Shown: positions 37,333 to 46,947, counted from the stretch's first letter. The stretch: 64,000 nucleotides of DNA from Lutibacter sp. (GCF_021647475.1 NZ_JAKIUR010000006.1:1-64000); one strand, 5' to 3'. Notes: generated from the sequence alone by a model not told the origin. Program-made: numbers and translations.

Positions 37333-38272
37333 AATTAATGATATTAAAATAAATACCAAGTGGATTGTTTCAAAACGTGGTAAAAAAAATCTTGTTGATC
37401 CTCAAAAACCGTATGCTTGGCTTATCGAAAAAGAACGCACTTCTTCTGGAAATATAGAAGATATAGGAATTATCTTTTTAACCAATAAGGAGTGCCCTTT
37501 TCATTGTTTAATGTGCGATTTATGGAAAAACACAACGGATAAATCTGTTCCTATTGGAGCCATTCCAAATCAAATTAAATGGGCTTTAGCAAAAATACCA
37601 AAGGTTAAGCATTTAAAGTTGTATAACAGTGGTAGTTTTTTTGATAAAAAGGCAATTCCTGAAGAAGATTATGAAAAAATTGCTTCACTATTAAGTAATT
37701 TTGAAACTGTGATTGTTGAAAGTCATCCAAAATTCATCAATAAAAGATGTTTACATTTTAATGATTTACTTGATGCTAAATTGGAAGTAGCAATTGGTTT
37801 AGAAACTGTTCATCCTGAAGTTATCAAAAAATTAAATAAACAAATGACTTTGGATGATTTTAAGAATTCTGTTGCGTTTCTTTCAAAAAACAATATAAAA
37901 TCTAGAGCCTTTATATTGCTGAGGCCTCCTTTTCTTTCAGAAAATGAAGGCGTTTATTGGGCAAAAAAATCTATAGATTTCGCTTTTGAAACAGGAATTG
38001 AAAGTTGTACTATTATTCCTATTAGAGCAGGAAATGGTGCTATGGATTTTTTACAGAAAAAAGGTGATTTTAGCGTACCTACTATTCAATCTTTAGAAAA
38101 TGTTTTAGAATATGGTGTCAATCAAAATAAAGGAAATGTTTTTGCGGATGTTTGGGATTTACAATTATTTTCAAACTGCGATACATGTTTAAATGAAAGA
38201 ATAGAACGAATAACAAATATCAACATAAATCAAAGAGTAATTGAAAAAGTTACATGCTCTTGTAGTAATTAA
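37325..38272 (+). CDS. Radical SAM enzyme with extra C-terminal cysteines
   Basis: 315 aa. The FLTNKECPFHCLMCDLW segment holds the CX3CX2C triad Cys57, Cys61 and Cys64, which binds the 4Fe-4S cluster that cleaves SAM. The N-terminal 'TNKECPFHCLMCDLW' pattern recalls RaSEA/Elp3-like proteins. Near the C-terminus, Cys285 and Cys288 (CDTC), and Cys311 and Cys313 (CSC), could bind a second metal site. In archaeosine synthesis a RaSEA radical SAM enzyme works with a partner on a carbon-nitrogen bond; here the partner would be the overlapping AsnB-like ligase. No tRNA-binding domain is seen, so tRNA modification is only one option. It ends the rightward cluster and overlaps the convergent gene by 4 nt. 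Confidence 0.8.
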   Translation: MNEINDIKINTKWIVSKRGKKNLVDPQKPYAWLIEKERTSSGNIEDIGIIFLTNKECPFHCLMCDLWKNTTDKSVPIGAIPNQIKWALAKIPKVKHLKLYNSGSFFDKKAIPEEDYEKIASLLSNFETVIVESHPKFINKRCLHFNDLLDAKLEVAIGLETVHPEVIKKLNKQMTLDDFKNSVAFLSKNNIKSRAFILLRPPFLSENEGVYWAKKSIDFAFETGIESCTIIPIRAGNGAMDFLQKKGDFSVPTIQSLENVLEYGVNQNKGNVFADVWDLQLFSNCDTCLNERIERITNININQRVIEKVTCSCSN

Positions 38273-38721
38273 TTTATTTGATGTTCAATAATTTCAGAAT
38301 GTCTGATTTCTCCTCCAAAATTTGCAGCTTTAGCAAAAAAAGCAAATGTCACTATTGAAAAAAGTAAGGTAACTACTAAAAGTTGTTTTGCAAAAACTAA
38401 TTGTTTTTTTATTGCAACTAAATTAATAATGGATAACAGTAATAAAATACTTGTCAAAAAAGTGGTTTTTATTGCAATGGCTTCATGACTTTTAATAAAG
38501 TCATCAGAAATCCCTGGAAGTTTTTCGACGATTAATTTTGACCATTCTCCTGTAAAATAAATAGGAATTGTAAAGATACCTGAAATTATAAATAGGGTTA
38601 ATGCTACTTTTTTAACACTATCATTTTTTATAGACATTCCATAAATTAGGATTCCTATTCCTATAAGTATTCCCACAATTGGAAAATGGGTTAGCATTAA
38701 ATGTAAATGAGTTGCATACAT
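38269..38721 (-). CDS. Small four-helix membrane protein
   Basis: 150 aa with four hydrophobic helices (about 12-28, 38-56, 88-106, 114-131). Conserved-looking histidines lie in the N-terminal HLHLMLTHFP and in C-terminal 'GGEIRHSEI'. That arrangement resembles small predicted membrane proteins (DUF2231-like) common in Bacteroidota, in which the histidines could ligate haem. The function is not established. It follows the long FG-GAP gene by 43 nt and converges with the radical SAM gene with a 4-nt overlap, leaving no space for a terminator. Confidence 0.7.
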   Translation of the reverse strand: MYATHLHLMLTHFPIVGILIGIGILIYGMSIKNDSVKKVALTLFIISGIFTIPIYFTGEWSKLIVEKLPGISDDFIKSHEAIAIKTTFLTSILLLLSIINLVAIKKQLVFAKQLLVVTLLFSIVTFAFFAKAANFGGEIRHSEIIEHQIN

Positions 38722-38764
38722 AGTTTTAGTATTTAAGTTCAGTTTTTTATAATCCTAAAATTAG

Positions 38765-41700
38765 CTATTTAAACTTAGTAATTTTTTTTAGCATTTGTAA
38801 ACTATCATTATTTATTCCTATCATGTAATAGGAAGATTGGTTAATTTTTATCTTTTTAATACTGCGTACAGGTCCAGAAATATTAAAACTTTTATTAATA
38901 TCAATAGAGGTTTTAAAGTTTCCTTTTTTATCATTTAAAAGCAATACGCCGTGTGAAGCATCTAAACGGCTAAATTGTGTGTTCACCTCGTATAAATTTC
39001 CCGCAGTTAGTACATCGGGGTAACCATCATTATTAAAATCATCTACCAAAAGTGTTTGAATACTTGACCATTGAGCCATGTTTGGCAAACGGCAAACTTT
39101 AAATTTTCCATTTCCTAAATTTTCTATATAAGAACTTGAAAGATTATAAAGTTGTTGTTTTTTAGCTTTTTGAAGTTGTGATTTACTGAAAATGGTTTTG
39201 AAATCAGCCATAGCAAAATTGGTATATGTTTTAAATCTTTCACTCAAATTGGGCATTTGTTTAAACAAAGCATCATGTGTTGCTAATAATGTTTCTTTAT
39301 TTTTATAATGATAGGTTATCAATGGTTCCAAAACGCCATCATTATCAAAATCCGAAACATATAAATTAACAGGTTGCCTATTTGAAGCTTTTAACAAAGT
39401 ATTTTCTCCCCAATTGCCAATTACAAAATCCATATCGCCATCATTATCAAAATCTGCTTTAGCAATGCAATTCCATAGCCCATTTGTAAATTTTAGACCA
39501 TTATTTTTTTGAATATGAAATGATTTCCCTTTATTGTTTATTAGTATAGTTATTGGCATCCAATGTCCTACCAAAATTAAATCCTCAAAACCATCATTAT
39601 TTATATCTTGCCAAGTAGCATCCTGCACCATACCTATATTTAAAAGTGCTTTAGCTGAAGTATTTGTAATATCAATAAAATGGTTGTTGCCATCGTTTTT
39701 GAAAAGATAACTTTTTGGAACAATACCATAATGTTGAGGTTTTGAATTGCTTCCAATAAACAAATCTATAAAACCATCATTATCAAAATCCGTTGCTTTA
39801 ACTGTTGAAGCATTCACAAAAATAGTTTTAAAAGCATCTTCTTTTTTTATAAATTTCCCTTTGGTATTGAGATATAAACGAGGTTCTAAGTTTTCACCAG
39901 AAATAAATTCATCACCACCGCTAACTACAATTAAATCTTTATCCCCATCATTATCAACATCTACAAAAATATTATCGGTATCTTCTTTATGATAATCTAT
40001 ATCTAAATCTGGTTGAATGCTTTTGGTGAAATGCCCACTACTATCTTGAAAGTATAAACTTGACTTTTTTTGTTTTGCCCCACCAATAAAAACATCTTCA
40101 AATCCGTTTTTATCTACATCAGCAATTGAGATATGTGGACCTAAATTAGATTGCATAAAAGGGATTAAAGGTTCTCGTGCAAAACCATAGGAGGGGAAAT
40201 CGGAATCCTTGTATTTTAGTATGGATGGAATATTTTTTAAATATTCAGCATGTTGTTTTTTAATAGTAAAAGTTGAATTTGGTTTAGATTCTTGTTCATT
40301 TAAGATTAACGTTTGGTTGGTTTTTACCTTTTTTAAGATTTGTATTTTTTGGTTTGGCCAAATAACTTTAAGTGAATCTATTTGTTTAATTGAATCAAAT
40401 CCGAAATGTAATTCAGGAGGAACAGAGGATAAATAACCACGAGTAGTAAAGTTTTCAGCATATTGTAATTTACCTTTGTTATAACAGGTTACTTTTGCTC
40501 CAATACCTTTTGTGTTTTTAGATAAACCGTGGAAACGTATTTTTAAATAAGATTTACTTTTGCTTGTGTTTTTATAAATCGAACTAGGTTCATTTAAATT
40601 ATTAACCACCAAATCTAAATCCCCATCATTATCTAAATCTGCGTAAATTGCACCATTACTGAAGGTTGATTTTGTTGTAAGCCATTGGCCATTCATTTTT
40701 TTAAAACCTAAATTTCTAGTATTTTTAAAAATATAATTTGGTGTACTTATCTTTGGAATTTTATTAATTAATCCCATGTCTTTAGTGGTCATTCCATTAT
40801 TAATCAATCTTTGATTTTCTTTAGTAGAAATAAAATTTATAAAATCCATATTGTTTGTAGCTCCGTAAATTCCATTGCTAATAAAAATATCTTTAAATCC
40901 ATCGTTGTCAAAATCGGCAAATAAAGGAGCCCAACTCCACTCGGTGTTAGTAATTCCAGCATAAAAACCGATTTCACTAAAATTGCCATTTTCCAAATTT
41001 AAATGGAGGTTATTATGCATATATTGTGGAGCATATCCATTTTTTAAAAACCGATTGTAGTGTTCATATTCATATTCTGTACCAGAAGCAGTATAGGTAG
41101 AACGATCTTCTGGTAGCATATCCACTGATAAAATATCCGTAAAACCATCATTATTAAAATCTGCTACATCATTACCCATAGAAAAATGAGTGGTATGTCC
41201 TAATTTTGTAAAATCCTTTGAAATTTGTTCGGAAAAAGTACCGTTTTTTTGGTTTAGATACATATAATCATTTTCAAAAAAATCATTACCTACATAAATA
41301 TCTGGCCAACCATCTTGATTAAAATCTGAAATTGCTAAACCTAATCCATAACCTGTTAAACTACTAAATATACCTGCTTGTTTAGTTACTTCAGTAAAAT
41401 GTCCGTTGTCATTTCTAAATAATTTATCACCAGCTGGAGCATCGCTGATATGTCTTTTAAAACGACCGAAGGTGGCACTTGGATGAACCGATTGGTTTTT
41501 CATTAAAAATAGGTCTAAATCTCCATCTAAATCAAAATCAAAAAAAGTTGCTTGATTAGAATAGGAGGAAATAGCTAATCCATATTGTTTGGCTTCATCT
41601 TTAAAAAAAGGAATTCCATTTTTGTTTAATCCTTGATTGATATATAATTGATTAGCTCCATCAAACCATTTTTTATCAGCTACTTGACACACGTAAAGGT

Positions 41701-42085
41701 CTAACCAACCATCGCCATTAACATCCGCAACTGTTACTCCTGATGACCAACCTTGTTGTCCCTTTAAATTAGCTTGTAAAGTAGCATCTTTAAATTTTAA
41801 ATTTCCTTGATTTAAGAAAAATTTATTGGAAACCTGATTACCAATAAAATACAGATCAACAAGCCCATCATTATTAAAATCGCCTGCTGCCACACCAGCA
41901 CCGTTATAATAATACAAATAAGTTAATATATTTAGTTTTGGAGTATCGTGAAGCTTGTTTTCAAAATTAATGCCAGTTTGTGTTGCACTTAATTCTTGTA
42001 ATAAATATTTTTTGGAAGATGTTTTTTGACAGGAAAACAATAAAAAACTCAATAATAATGTAGGTAAAACAAATTTCATTTGCAC
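38765..42085 (-). CDS. Long FG-GAP/VCBS lipoprotein with central ASPIC/UnbV domain (4)
   Basis: 1106 aa with lipobox (LLFSCQKT, Cys19). Blades of the first propeller (DFNNDGLVDLYF, DVNGDGWLDLYV, DLDNDGDLDLVV) lead to an ASPIC/UnbV domain at about 535-615 (RGYLSSVPPELHFGF, DSLKVIWPNQ), then a second propeller (DVDNDGDKDLIV, DFDNDGFIDLFI). It is the fourth long paralogue in the window and the only one directly after a susCD pair. That suggests it is a surface accessory of the SusCD complex. A strong terminator at 42111-42140 separates it from susD, so its expression probably depends on read-through or an unseen promoter. Confidence 0.88.
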   Translation of the reverse strand: MQMKFVLPTLLLSFLLFSCQKTSSKKYLLQELSATQTGINFENKLHDTPKLNILTYLYYYNGAGVAAGDFNNDGLVDLYFIGNQVSNKFFLNQGNLKFKDATLQANLKGQQGWSSGVTVADVNGDGWLDLYVCQVADKKWFDGANQLYINQGLNKNGIPFFKDEAKQYGLAISSYSNQATFFDFDLDGDLDLFLMKNQSVHPSATFGRFKRHISDAPAGDKLFRNDNGHFTEVTKQAGIFSSLTGYGLGLAISDFNQDGWPDIYVGNDFFENDYMYLNQKNGTFSEQISKDFTKLGHTTHFSMGNDVADFNNDGFTDILSVDMLPEDRSTYTASGTEYEYEHYNRFLKNGYAPQYMHNNLHLNLENGNFSEIGFYAGITNTEWSWAPLFADFDNDGFKDIFISNGIYGATNNMDFINFISTKENQRLINNGMTTKDMGLINKIPKISTPNYIFKNTRNLGFKKMNGQWLTTKSTFSNGAIYADLDNDGDLDLVVNNLNEPSSIYKNTSKSKSYLKIRFHGLSKNTKGIGAKVTCYNKGKLQYAENFTTRGYLSSVPPELHFGFDSIKQIDSLKVIWPNQKIQILKKVKTNQTLILNEQESKPNSTFTIKKQHAEYLKNIPSILKYKDSDFPSYGFAREPLIPFMQSNLGPHISIADVDKNGFEDVFIGGAKQKKSSLYFQDSSGHFTKSIQPDLDIDYHKEDTDNIFVDVDNDGDKDLIVVSGGDEFISGENLEPRLYLNTKGKFIKKEDAFKTIFVNASTVKATDFDNDGFIDLFIGSNSKPQHYGIVPKSYLFKNDGNNHFIDITNTSAKALLNIGMVQDATWQDINNDGFEDLILVGHWMPITILINNKGKSFHIQKNNGLKFTNGLWNCIAKADFDNDGDMDFVIGNWGENTLLKASNRQPVNLYVSDFDNDGVLEPLITYHYKNKETLLATHDALFKQMPNLSERFKTYTNFAMADFKTIFSKSQLQKAKKQQLYNLSSSYIENLGNGKFKVCRLPNMAQWSSIQTLLVDDFNNDGYPDVLTAGNLYEVNTQFSRLDASHGVLLLNDKKGNFKTSIDINKSFNISGPVRSIKKIKINQSSYYMIGINNDSLQMLKKITKFK

Positions 42086-42110
42086 TTATTAATTCGCTAG
42101 TAATTTACAA

Positions 42111-42140
42111 AAAAAAAGCCCTTCGTAAAAAGGGCTTTTT
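42111..42140. terminator. Intrinsic terminator/attenuator between susD and FG-GAP gene
   Basis: GCCCTT (42118-42123) pairs with AAGGGC (42130-42135) around a 6-nt loop, with A7 and T5 runs extending the stem. Read leftward it ends in a long U tract, so most susCD transcripts should stop here. Confidence 0.85.
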
Positions 42141-42157
42141 AAACTTAATTTTAATTA

Positions 42158-43726
42158 TTAATATCCGGGATTTTGAGTTAAATTAGGATTAGATAATAAT
42201 GCAGTAGATGGTATTGGGAATAATGCTCTATAAGCATCATCAGCATCTTTTAATCCCCAAGCATCAGCAAATTTACCAAATCGAATTAAATCATTTCTTC
42301 TCCAAAATTCTTTGTACAATTCTCTACCTCTTTCATCTAACATGGTTTGCTCTGTTACAGCAGCAAGTGGAGTTGCAGAACGAATAGTTCTAAGATTATT
42401 AACCATATCTAAAGCAGTTTCTGAAGAAGTACCACCACGCATAATAGCTTCGGCTTTCATTAAATAAGCATCAGCATATCTAAAGAATATTTCAAAATTA
42501 GTAAAAGCACCATCTTCAGGATGGTATTTAATTACTCTTATACCAGTTCTTTCATTATTACCAATTAATCCAGGGAAATCTTTAGTAAATACTAAATCAT
42601 TACCAGCACGGTCTTTTAATTTAGCACCAGTTGCATCATATTGTTGACCTACTAAGAAACCAAATCCAATACCATAATGTGATCCGTCAGTTGGAACAAA
42701 GCCACGTCTTTCTTCTTGACCATTTCCAGGTTCATTAGAAGTAGCACTACCTTCAAATTTATCATAGAAATCGGCTAAAGTTGAGAAACCATTCCAACCT
42801 CCACCTTCATTGTCAGGAACACCTTGGTTATAATGTAAACCATCCCAAATTCTATTACCAGTTCCTGTAACTGCCCACCAAATAGTTTCAGAATTGGCTA
42901 ATTTTGGACCACCATTATCTTTATCTCCTCTAAAAATATCAAAATAATTAGACATTAAACTATAACCGTCAGCGGTAATAGCATCTACATATTGAATTAC
43001 TTTATTCATATCACCAGCGTCTGCAGTGGCATTTCCTGAATAAATATTTTTATTTAAATAAATTTTAGCTAATAAAAAGTTAGCAGCTGCTTTGGAAGCC
43101 CTTTGGTTTCCTCCATTTGGTCCTTGAGTAGCTAAATCAGGTAGTGCTTCTGTTAAATCTTTAATCATAAAATCTACAGCTTCGACTCTAGTCATTACTG
43201 TTGGATTTACCTCTGGACCTTCGTCTGGAGTTCTAAAAGGAACTTGACCATACATGTCATTTACCCAAAACATAGCAAAAGCTCTTAAAAATTTAGCTTG
43301 TGCAACAACTGGAGCACTAGCAGAACTTCTATCATCTATGATTAAACCAGCGTTAAAAATAGTTTGATTTAAACCATTCCAAGTATCTTTAACTTGAGAG
43401 TGAATTGGTGACCAAGTATGGGCATGTAAAGTTCTCCAAACTCCATTATCACCCCAATCCGTACCTCTTGTAGGTACAACAAATTCATCAGTAGTTACTT
43501 CATTTAAGGCAAATAAGTTTGCTTGATTTCCAATTTGACCGTAAAGACCGTTATATAAGTCGTCTAAGGAGGATTCAGGGTTGGTAACTCCTGTAAACCC
43601 GCCTGTTGAACTGTCTGCAAATACAGAATCTGTTTGTTTAATTTTTAGATCAGTACAAGATACAGCAGTTAACACCGCAGCGATTACTACGAATGAAAAG
43701 TGTATTTTTAATTTATGTATTTTCAT
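42158..43726 (-). CDS. RagB/SusD outer-membrane lipoprotein paired with SusC
   Basis: 522 aa. The signal peptide ends at a lipobox (LTAVSCTDL). SusD features are the helical N-terminal half ('AQAKFLRAFAMFWVNDMYG', around 155-172), the 'RYADAYLMKAEAIMRGG' helix near residue 420, and the closing NPNLTQNPGY. SusD forms the lid that captures ligand for the TonB-dependent channel. It is 11 nt after susC. It is not closely similar to the orphan SusD at 15444, so different ligands are likely. By context, the alpha-glucosides of the neighbouring loci are candidate substrates. Confidence 0.95.
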   Translation of the reverse strand: MKIHKLKIHFSFVVIAAVLTAVSCTDLKIKQTDSVFADSSTGGFTGVTNPESSLDDLYNGLYGQIGNQANLFALNEVTTDEFVVPTRGTDWGDNGVWRTLHAHTWSPIHSQVKDTWNGLNQTIFNAGLIIDDRSSASAPVVAQAKFLRAFAMFWVNDMYGQVPFRTPDEGPEVNPTVMTRVEAVDFMIKDLTEALPDLATQGPNGGNQRASKAAANFLLAKIYLNKNIYSGNATADAGDMNKVIQYVDAITADGYSLMSNYFDIFRGDKDNGGPKLANSETIWWAVTGTGNRIWDGLHYNQGVPDNEGGGWNGFSTLADFYDKFEGSATSNEPGNGQEERRGFVPTDGSHYGIGFGFLVGQQYDATGAKLKDRAGNDLVFTKDFPGLIGNNERTGIRVIKYHPEDGAFTNFEIFFRYADAYLMKAEAIMRGGTSSETALDMVNNLRTIRSATPLAAVTEQTMLDERGRELYKEFWRRNDLIRFGKFADAWGLKDADDAYRALFPIPSTALLSNPNLTQNPGY

Positions 43727-43737
43727 AATTTATATTT

Positions 43738-46700
43738 TTAAAATGATACAATTAAACCAAAAGTAAATGTTCTAGGAGTAGGGTATGAGGTATAATCTAC
43801 ACCTAATGAAGGAACATTATTTAATGTGTTAGAAGTGTTTACTTCAGGATCTAAACCACTATAAGGTGTAATAACAAATAAGTTTTGACCAGTTACTGAC
43901 AATCTAACAGATTTTAAAGCACTTGATTCTTTTAATTTAAAGTTATAACCAATGGTTAAATTTTGTAGCCTTAAGAAATCACCACTTTCTAAAAATCTTG
44001 TAGAAACATCAGGAGCATTATTACTAGCTTCACCACTTGTTAAAACATTATAAGTAACATTTCTAGCATTTCCAATACTACCCGCAGTAAAGAAGGCATT
44101 TGCGGTATTGTTATAAATATATCCACCATATTGTCCTGTTAAAGAAACTGATGCATCCCAATTTTTATATTTAAAGGAGGAAGATATACCTAAATTAATA
44201 TCAGGTAAAGCACTTTTGCCTACAAATTTTTGAACATCCCCAATTTGTTGACCGTTTGCGTCATATCCTTGGAAATCTCTTAAATAAAATGAGAATAATG
44301 GTTGACCTTCAGCTAACAATTGAGCATAAGCACCAGATAATCCTTGCCCAAATATTTGACCAAAGGGTATTTGTCCATCAAAATTCTTAACCATATTATC
44401 ATTATAAGCAATATTAAAACCAACATTCCAGGTAATATCATCTTGTTGAATTACATCATAATTTAAGGATAATTCTACTCCTTGATTTATAATATCTGCA
44501 TTAACATTGGTAAAAAAGAAAGGTTGAGGTGAAGGTTGAGCGGCTTCATTTTGTAATAAAAAATTATTAGTATCTTTATAATAATAATCAATAGTACCGT
44601 TTAAACGATCGTTATTAAAACCAAAGTCAACACCAATATTTATTTGATCTGTTTGCTCCCATTTTAAATCTGGATTAGCAAATGCAACGGTGTTTGTTCC
44701 TGGAGGATTTATGTTCCCGCCATTATCAATACTAATACCACCAAATCTTTCTCTACGGATAAAGTTACCATATCCTACACCATCTTGGTTACCAGTAATA
44801 CCCCAACCTAAACGTAATTTCAAAGTAGAAATATTATCTGAAATAAAATCTTCATCTGATATATTCCAAGCGAATGCTGCAGATGGGAAATAACCATATT
44901 GATTGTTTCCTCCAAATTTTGAAGAACCATCAGCCCTTAATGTTGCAGTAAATAAATATTTATCTTTAATAGAATAATTTACTCTTCCAAAGAAAGATTG
45001 TAATTCATCTGTATTTTTATAGGTGTCAGCAGCAATTGCATTAACATTTAAACCGCTTGGAGCAGCCATATTATCTGTTGTAACAGTTGGGAATAACCGT
45101 GTAATAAATAATCCATCAGTGTCATATCCAAATTGCTGGAAGCTTCCTGTTATACTATTTCGAATGGCGTCAGAAGAAGAACTTAAGTCAGAAACCATAT
45201 CATCAAGATTGTTAGTTCCAAATCCCCAACCAGAAATATTTGTTCCTTTGCTATTAAATTCTTGATATGAATAACCTACTAAAGCTGTTAGTTTTGAGTT
45301 TGCGAATTCTTTTTTGTAATTTAAAGTGGCTTCCATTAATTGATTATTTAAATCAACATCATTGATTGATCCACGACCATTACCACCAGTACCGTTGGTA
45401 AATCCAGTTATTAAACCTGAAACGGCAGAACCTCTAGTAGAAAGTGAATTGTCATTACCCAAAGTTACTTTAGCATTTAAATCATCCGTAATAGCGTAGA
45501 TAACAGAAAAATTAGCTAACACCCTATTGGTTTCTGTTTTACTTTGAATCCAAGCTAACATTTGAGAAGGACTTAAATTTGACCCACCAGGATTAAAATC
45601 AAGATGAGTAGGCCAAGTTGGGTTTGCAGCATAGGCAGCACCTAATAAATCGCCTTGAAAACCTGCGTTATCACTAATCCCAGGAGCTTCATTGTTTACT
45701 TTTGAAACCGTCAATTGTAAGTTTAATTTTAATTTATCTTTAAATAGACGATGGTTTATATTTAATCTTCCTGTAAGCCTTTCTAAATTAGATTTTTCAA
45801 GAACACCTTGAATATTGCCATAACCAACAGATGCTCTTAAAGCACCATTTTTATAGCTTTTAGAGTAGGATAAGTTTTGATCTGTTGATACAGCGTTTCG
45901 TGTTACTACATCTTGCCAATCGGTATAATGATTTTCCGGATTGGTGTCAACTAATTGCCACAAAGGAGTATCACTAAAATCTTGAGCGGAAGCATCTCCA
46001 CCAAATTGTGTAACTGCTGCTAAAAAATCAGGGCCATTTAATAAGTCGTAACTATTAGCTGCTGTTGCAAAACTAAGATTAGATGAAAATTCAAATTGAT
46101 TTCCAATTTTCCCTTTACCATCTTTAGTAGTAATAATGATAACTCCATTTGCACCTCTAGAACCATAAATAGCAGTTGCAGAAGCATCCTTTAAAATACT
46201 GATACTTTTAATATCATTAGGGTTTAAAAAATCAAGCGGATTTTTAGCTGCACTACTACCAAAACCTATATCTGCACCTCTAGCGGAAGATCCACCTCCT
46301 GGTAATGGTACACCATCAACTACAAAAAGAGGATTGTTATTAGACCTAACAGAAGATGTACCACGAATTCTGATATTAATACCAGCACCTGGTTCACCAC
46401 TTGACTGAGTTACTTGCACCCCGGCAGACTTTCCTTGAAGCAATTGTTCAGGAGAAACCATTGATCCCTTGTTGAAGTCTTTAGCACTAACGGCATCAAC
46501 CGCACCAGTAGCATCTTTTTTAGTAGTGCTACCATAACCAATAATTACAACTTCTTGTAAAGATTGTGAATCAGGTTGAAGTACTACGTTAATAGTAGCT
46601 TGACCTGTGTATTTAATTTCTTGCGTTTTAAAGCTTAAATAGCTAAAAACAAGAATAGCGTCAGAACTGATATTATCAATGGTGTATTTACCATCAAAAT

Positions 46701-46860
46701 CAGTTGTTGCACCTTGTGTTGTGCCTTTTACGGATACATTTACTCCTGGTAGCGGACCATTGGCTTCTGAAACTATACCAGTAACAGATTGAGCCATCAT
46801 AACACTTCCAGAAAGTATAAATACTAAAAATAATAATTTTTTAAGTACCATATTTTTCAT
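43738..46860 (-). CDS. SusC/RagA TonB-dependent outer-membrane transporter
   Basis: 1040 aa. A signal peptide (LLFLVFILSGSVMMAQ) precedes a CarboxypepD_reg-like domain (about 25-105, 'GVNVSVKGTTQGATTDFDGKYTI'), then the plug with 'NNPLFVVDGVPLPGG', 'ILKDASATAIYGSRGANGVI' and a ~22-strand barrel ending in TFGLIVSF with a terminal Phe. It imports the SusD-bound ligand using TonB energy. No N-terminal extension for anti-sigma factor signalling is present. Its long leader holds a TACATTTG -7 box, and LacI-type palindromes lie upstream, so repression or activation by sugar-responsive LacI factors is the best guess. Confidence 0.95.
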   Translation of the reverse strand: MKNMVLKKLLFLVFILSGSVMMAQSVTGIVSEANGPLPGVNVSVKGTTQGATTDFDGKYTIDNISSDAILVFSYLSFKTQEIKYTGQATINVVLQPDSQSLQEVVIIGYGSTTKKDATGAVDAVSAKDFNKGSMVSPEQLLQGKSAGVQVTQSSGEPGAGINIRIRGTSSVRSNNNPLFVVDGVPLPGGGSSARGADIGFGSSAAKNPLDFLNPNDIKSISILKDASATAIYGSRGANGVIIITTKDGKGKIGNQFEFSSNLSFATAANSYDLLNGPDFLAAVTQFGGDASAQDFSDTPLWQLVDTNPENHYTDWQDVVTRNAVSTDQNLSYSKSYKNGALRASVGYGNIQGVLEKSNLERLTGRLNINHRLFKDKLKLNLQLTVSKVNNEAPGISDNAGFQGDLLGAAYAANPTWPTHLDFNPGGSNLSPSQMLAWIQSKTETNRVLANFSVIYAITDDLNAKVTLGNDNSLSTRGSAVSGLITGFTNGTGGNGRGSINDVDLNNQLMEATLNYKKEFANSKLTALVGYSYQEFNSKGTNISGWGFGTNNLDDMVSDLSSSSDAIRNSITGSFQQFGYDTDGLFITRLFPTVTTDNMAAPSGLNVNAIAADTYKNTDELQSFFGRVNYSIKDKYLFTATLRADGSSKFGGNNQYGYFPSAAFAWNISDEDFISDNISTLKLRLGWGITGNQDGVGYGNFIRRERFGGISIDNGGNINPPGTNTVAFANPDLKWEQTDQINIGVDFGFNNDRLNGTIDYYYKDTNNFLLQNEAAQPSPQPFFFTNVNADIINQGVELSLNYDVIQQDDITWNVGFNIAYNDNMVKNFDGQIPFGQIFGQGLSGAYAQLLAEGQPLFSFYLRDFQGYDANGQQIGDVQKFVGKSALPDINLGISSSFKYKNWDASVSLTGQYGGYIYNNTANAFFTAGSIGNARNVTYNVLTSGEASNNAPDVSTRFLESGDFLRLQNLTIGYNFKLKESSALKSVRLSVTGQNLFVITPYSGLDPEVNTSNTLNNVPSLGVDYTSYPTPRTFTFGLIVSF

Positions 46861-46947
46861 GTTTTAAAATTTAGTAAAATATTAAATTTGGTTAACGTTT
46901 TTACATAAAAAAACAATTATTAATAAGTGTTTCTTATATGTTAAGAA

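Noticed and set aside
37325..38272. Assignment as archaeosine tRNA enzyme RaSEA
   Set aside because: The similarity is limited to the cysteine-motif region as I recall it; no archaeosine pathway gene is nearby and the host is bacterial.
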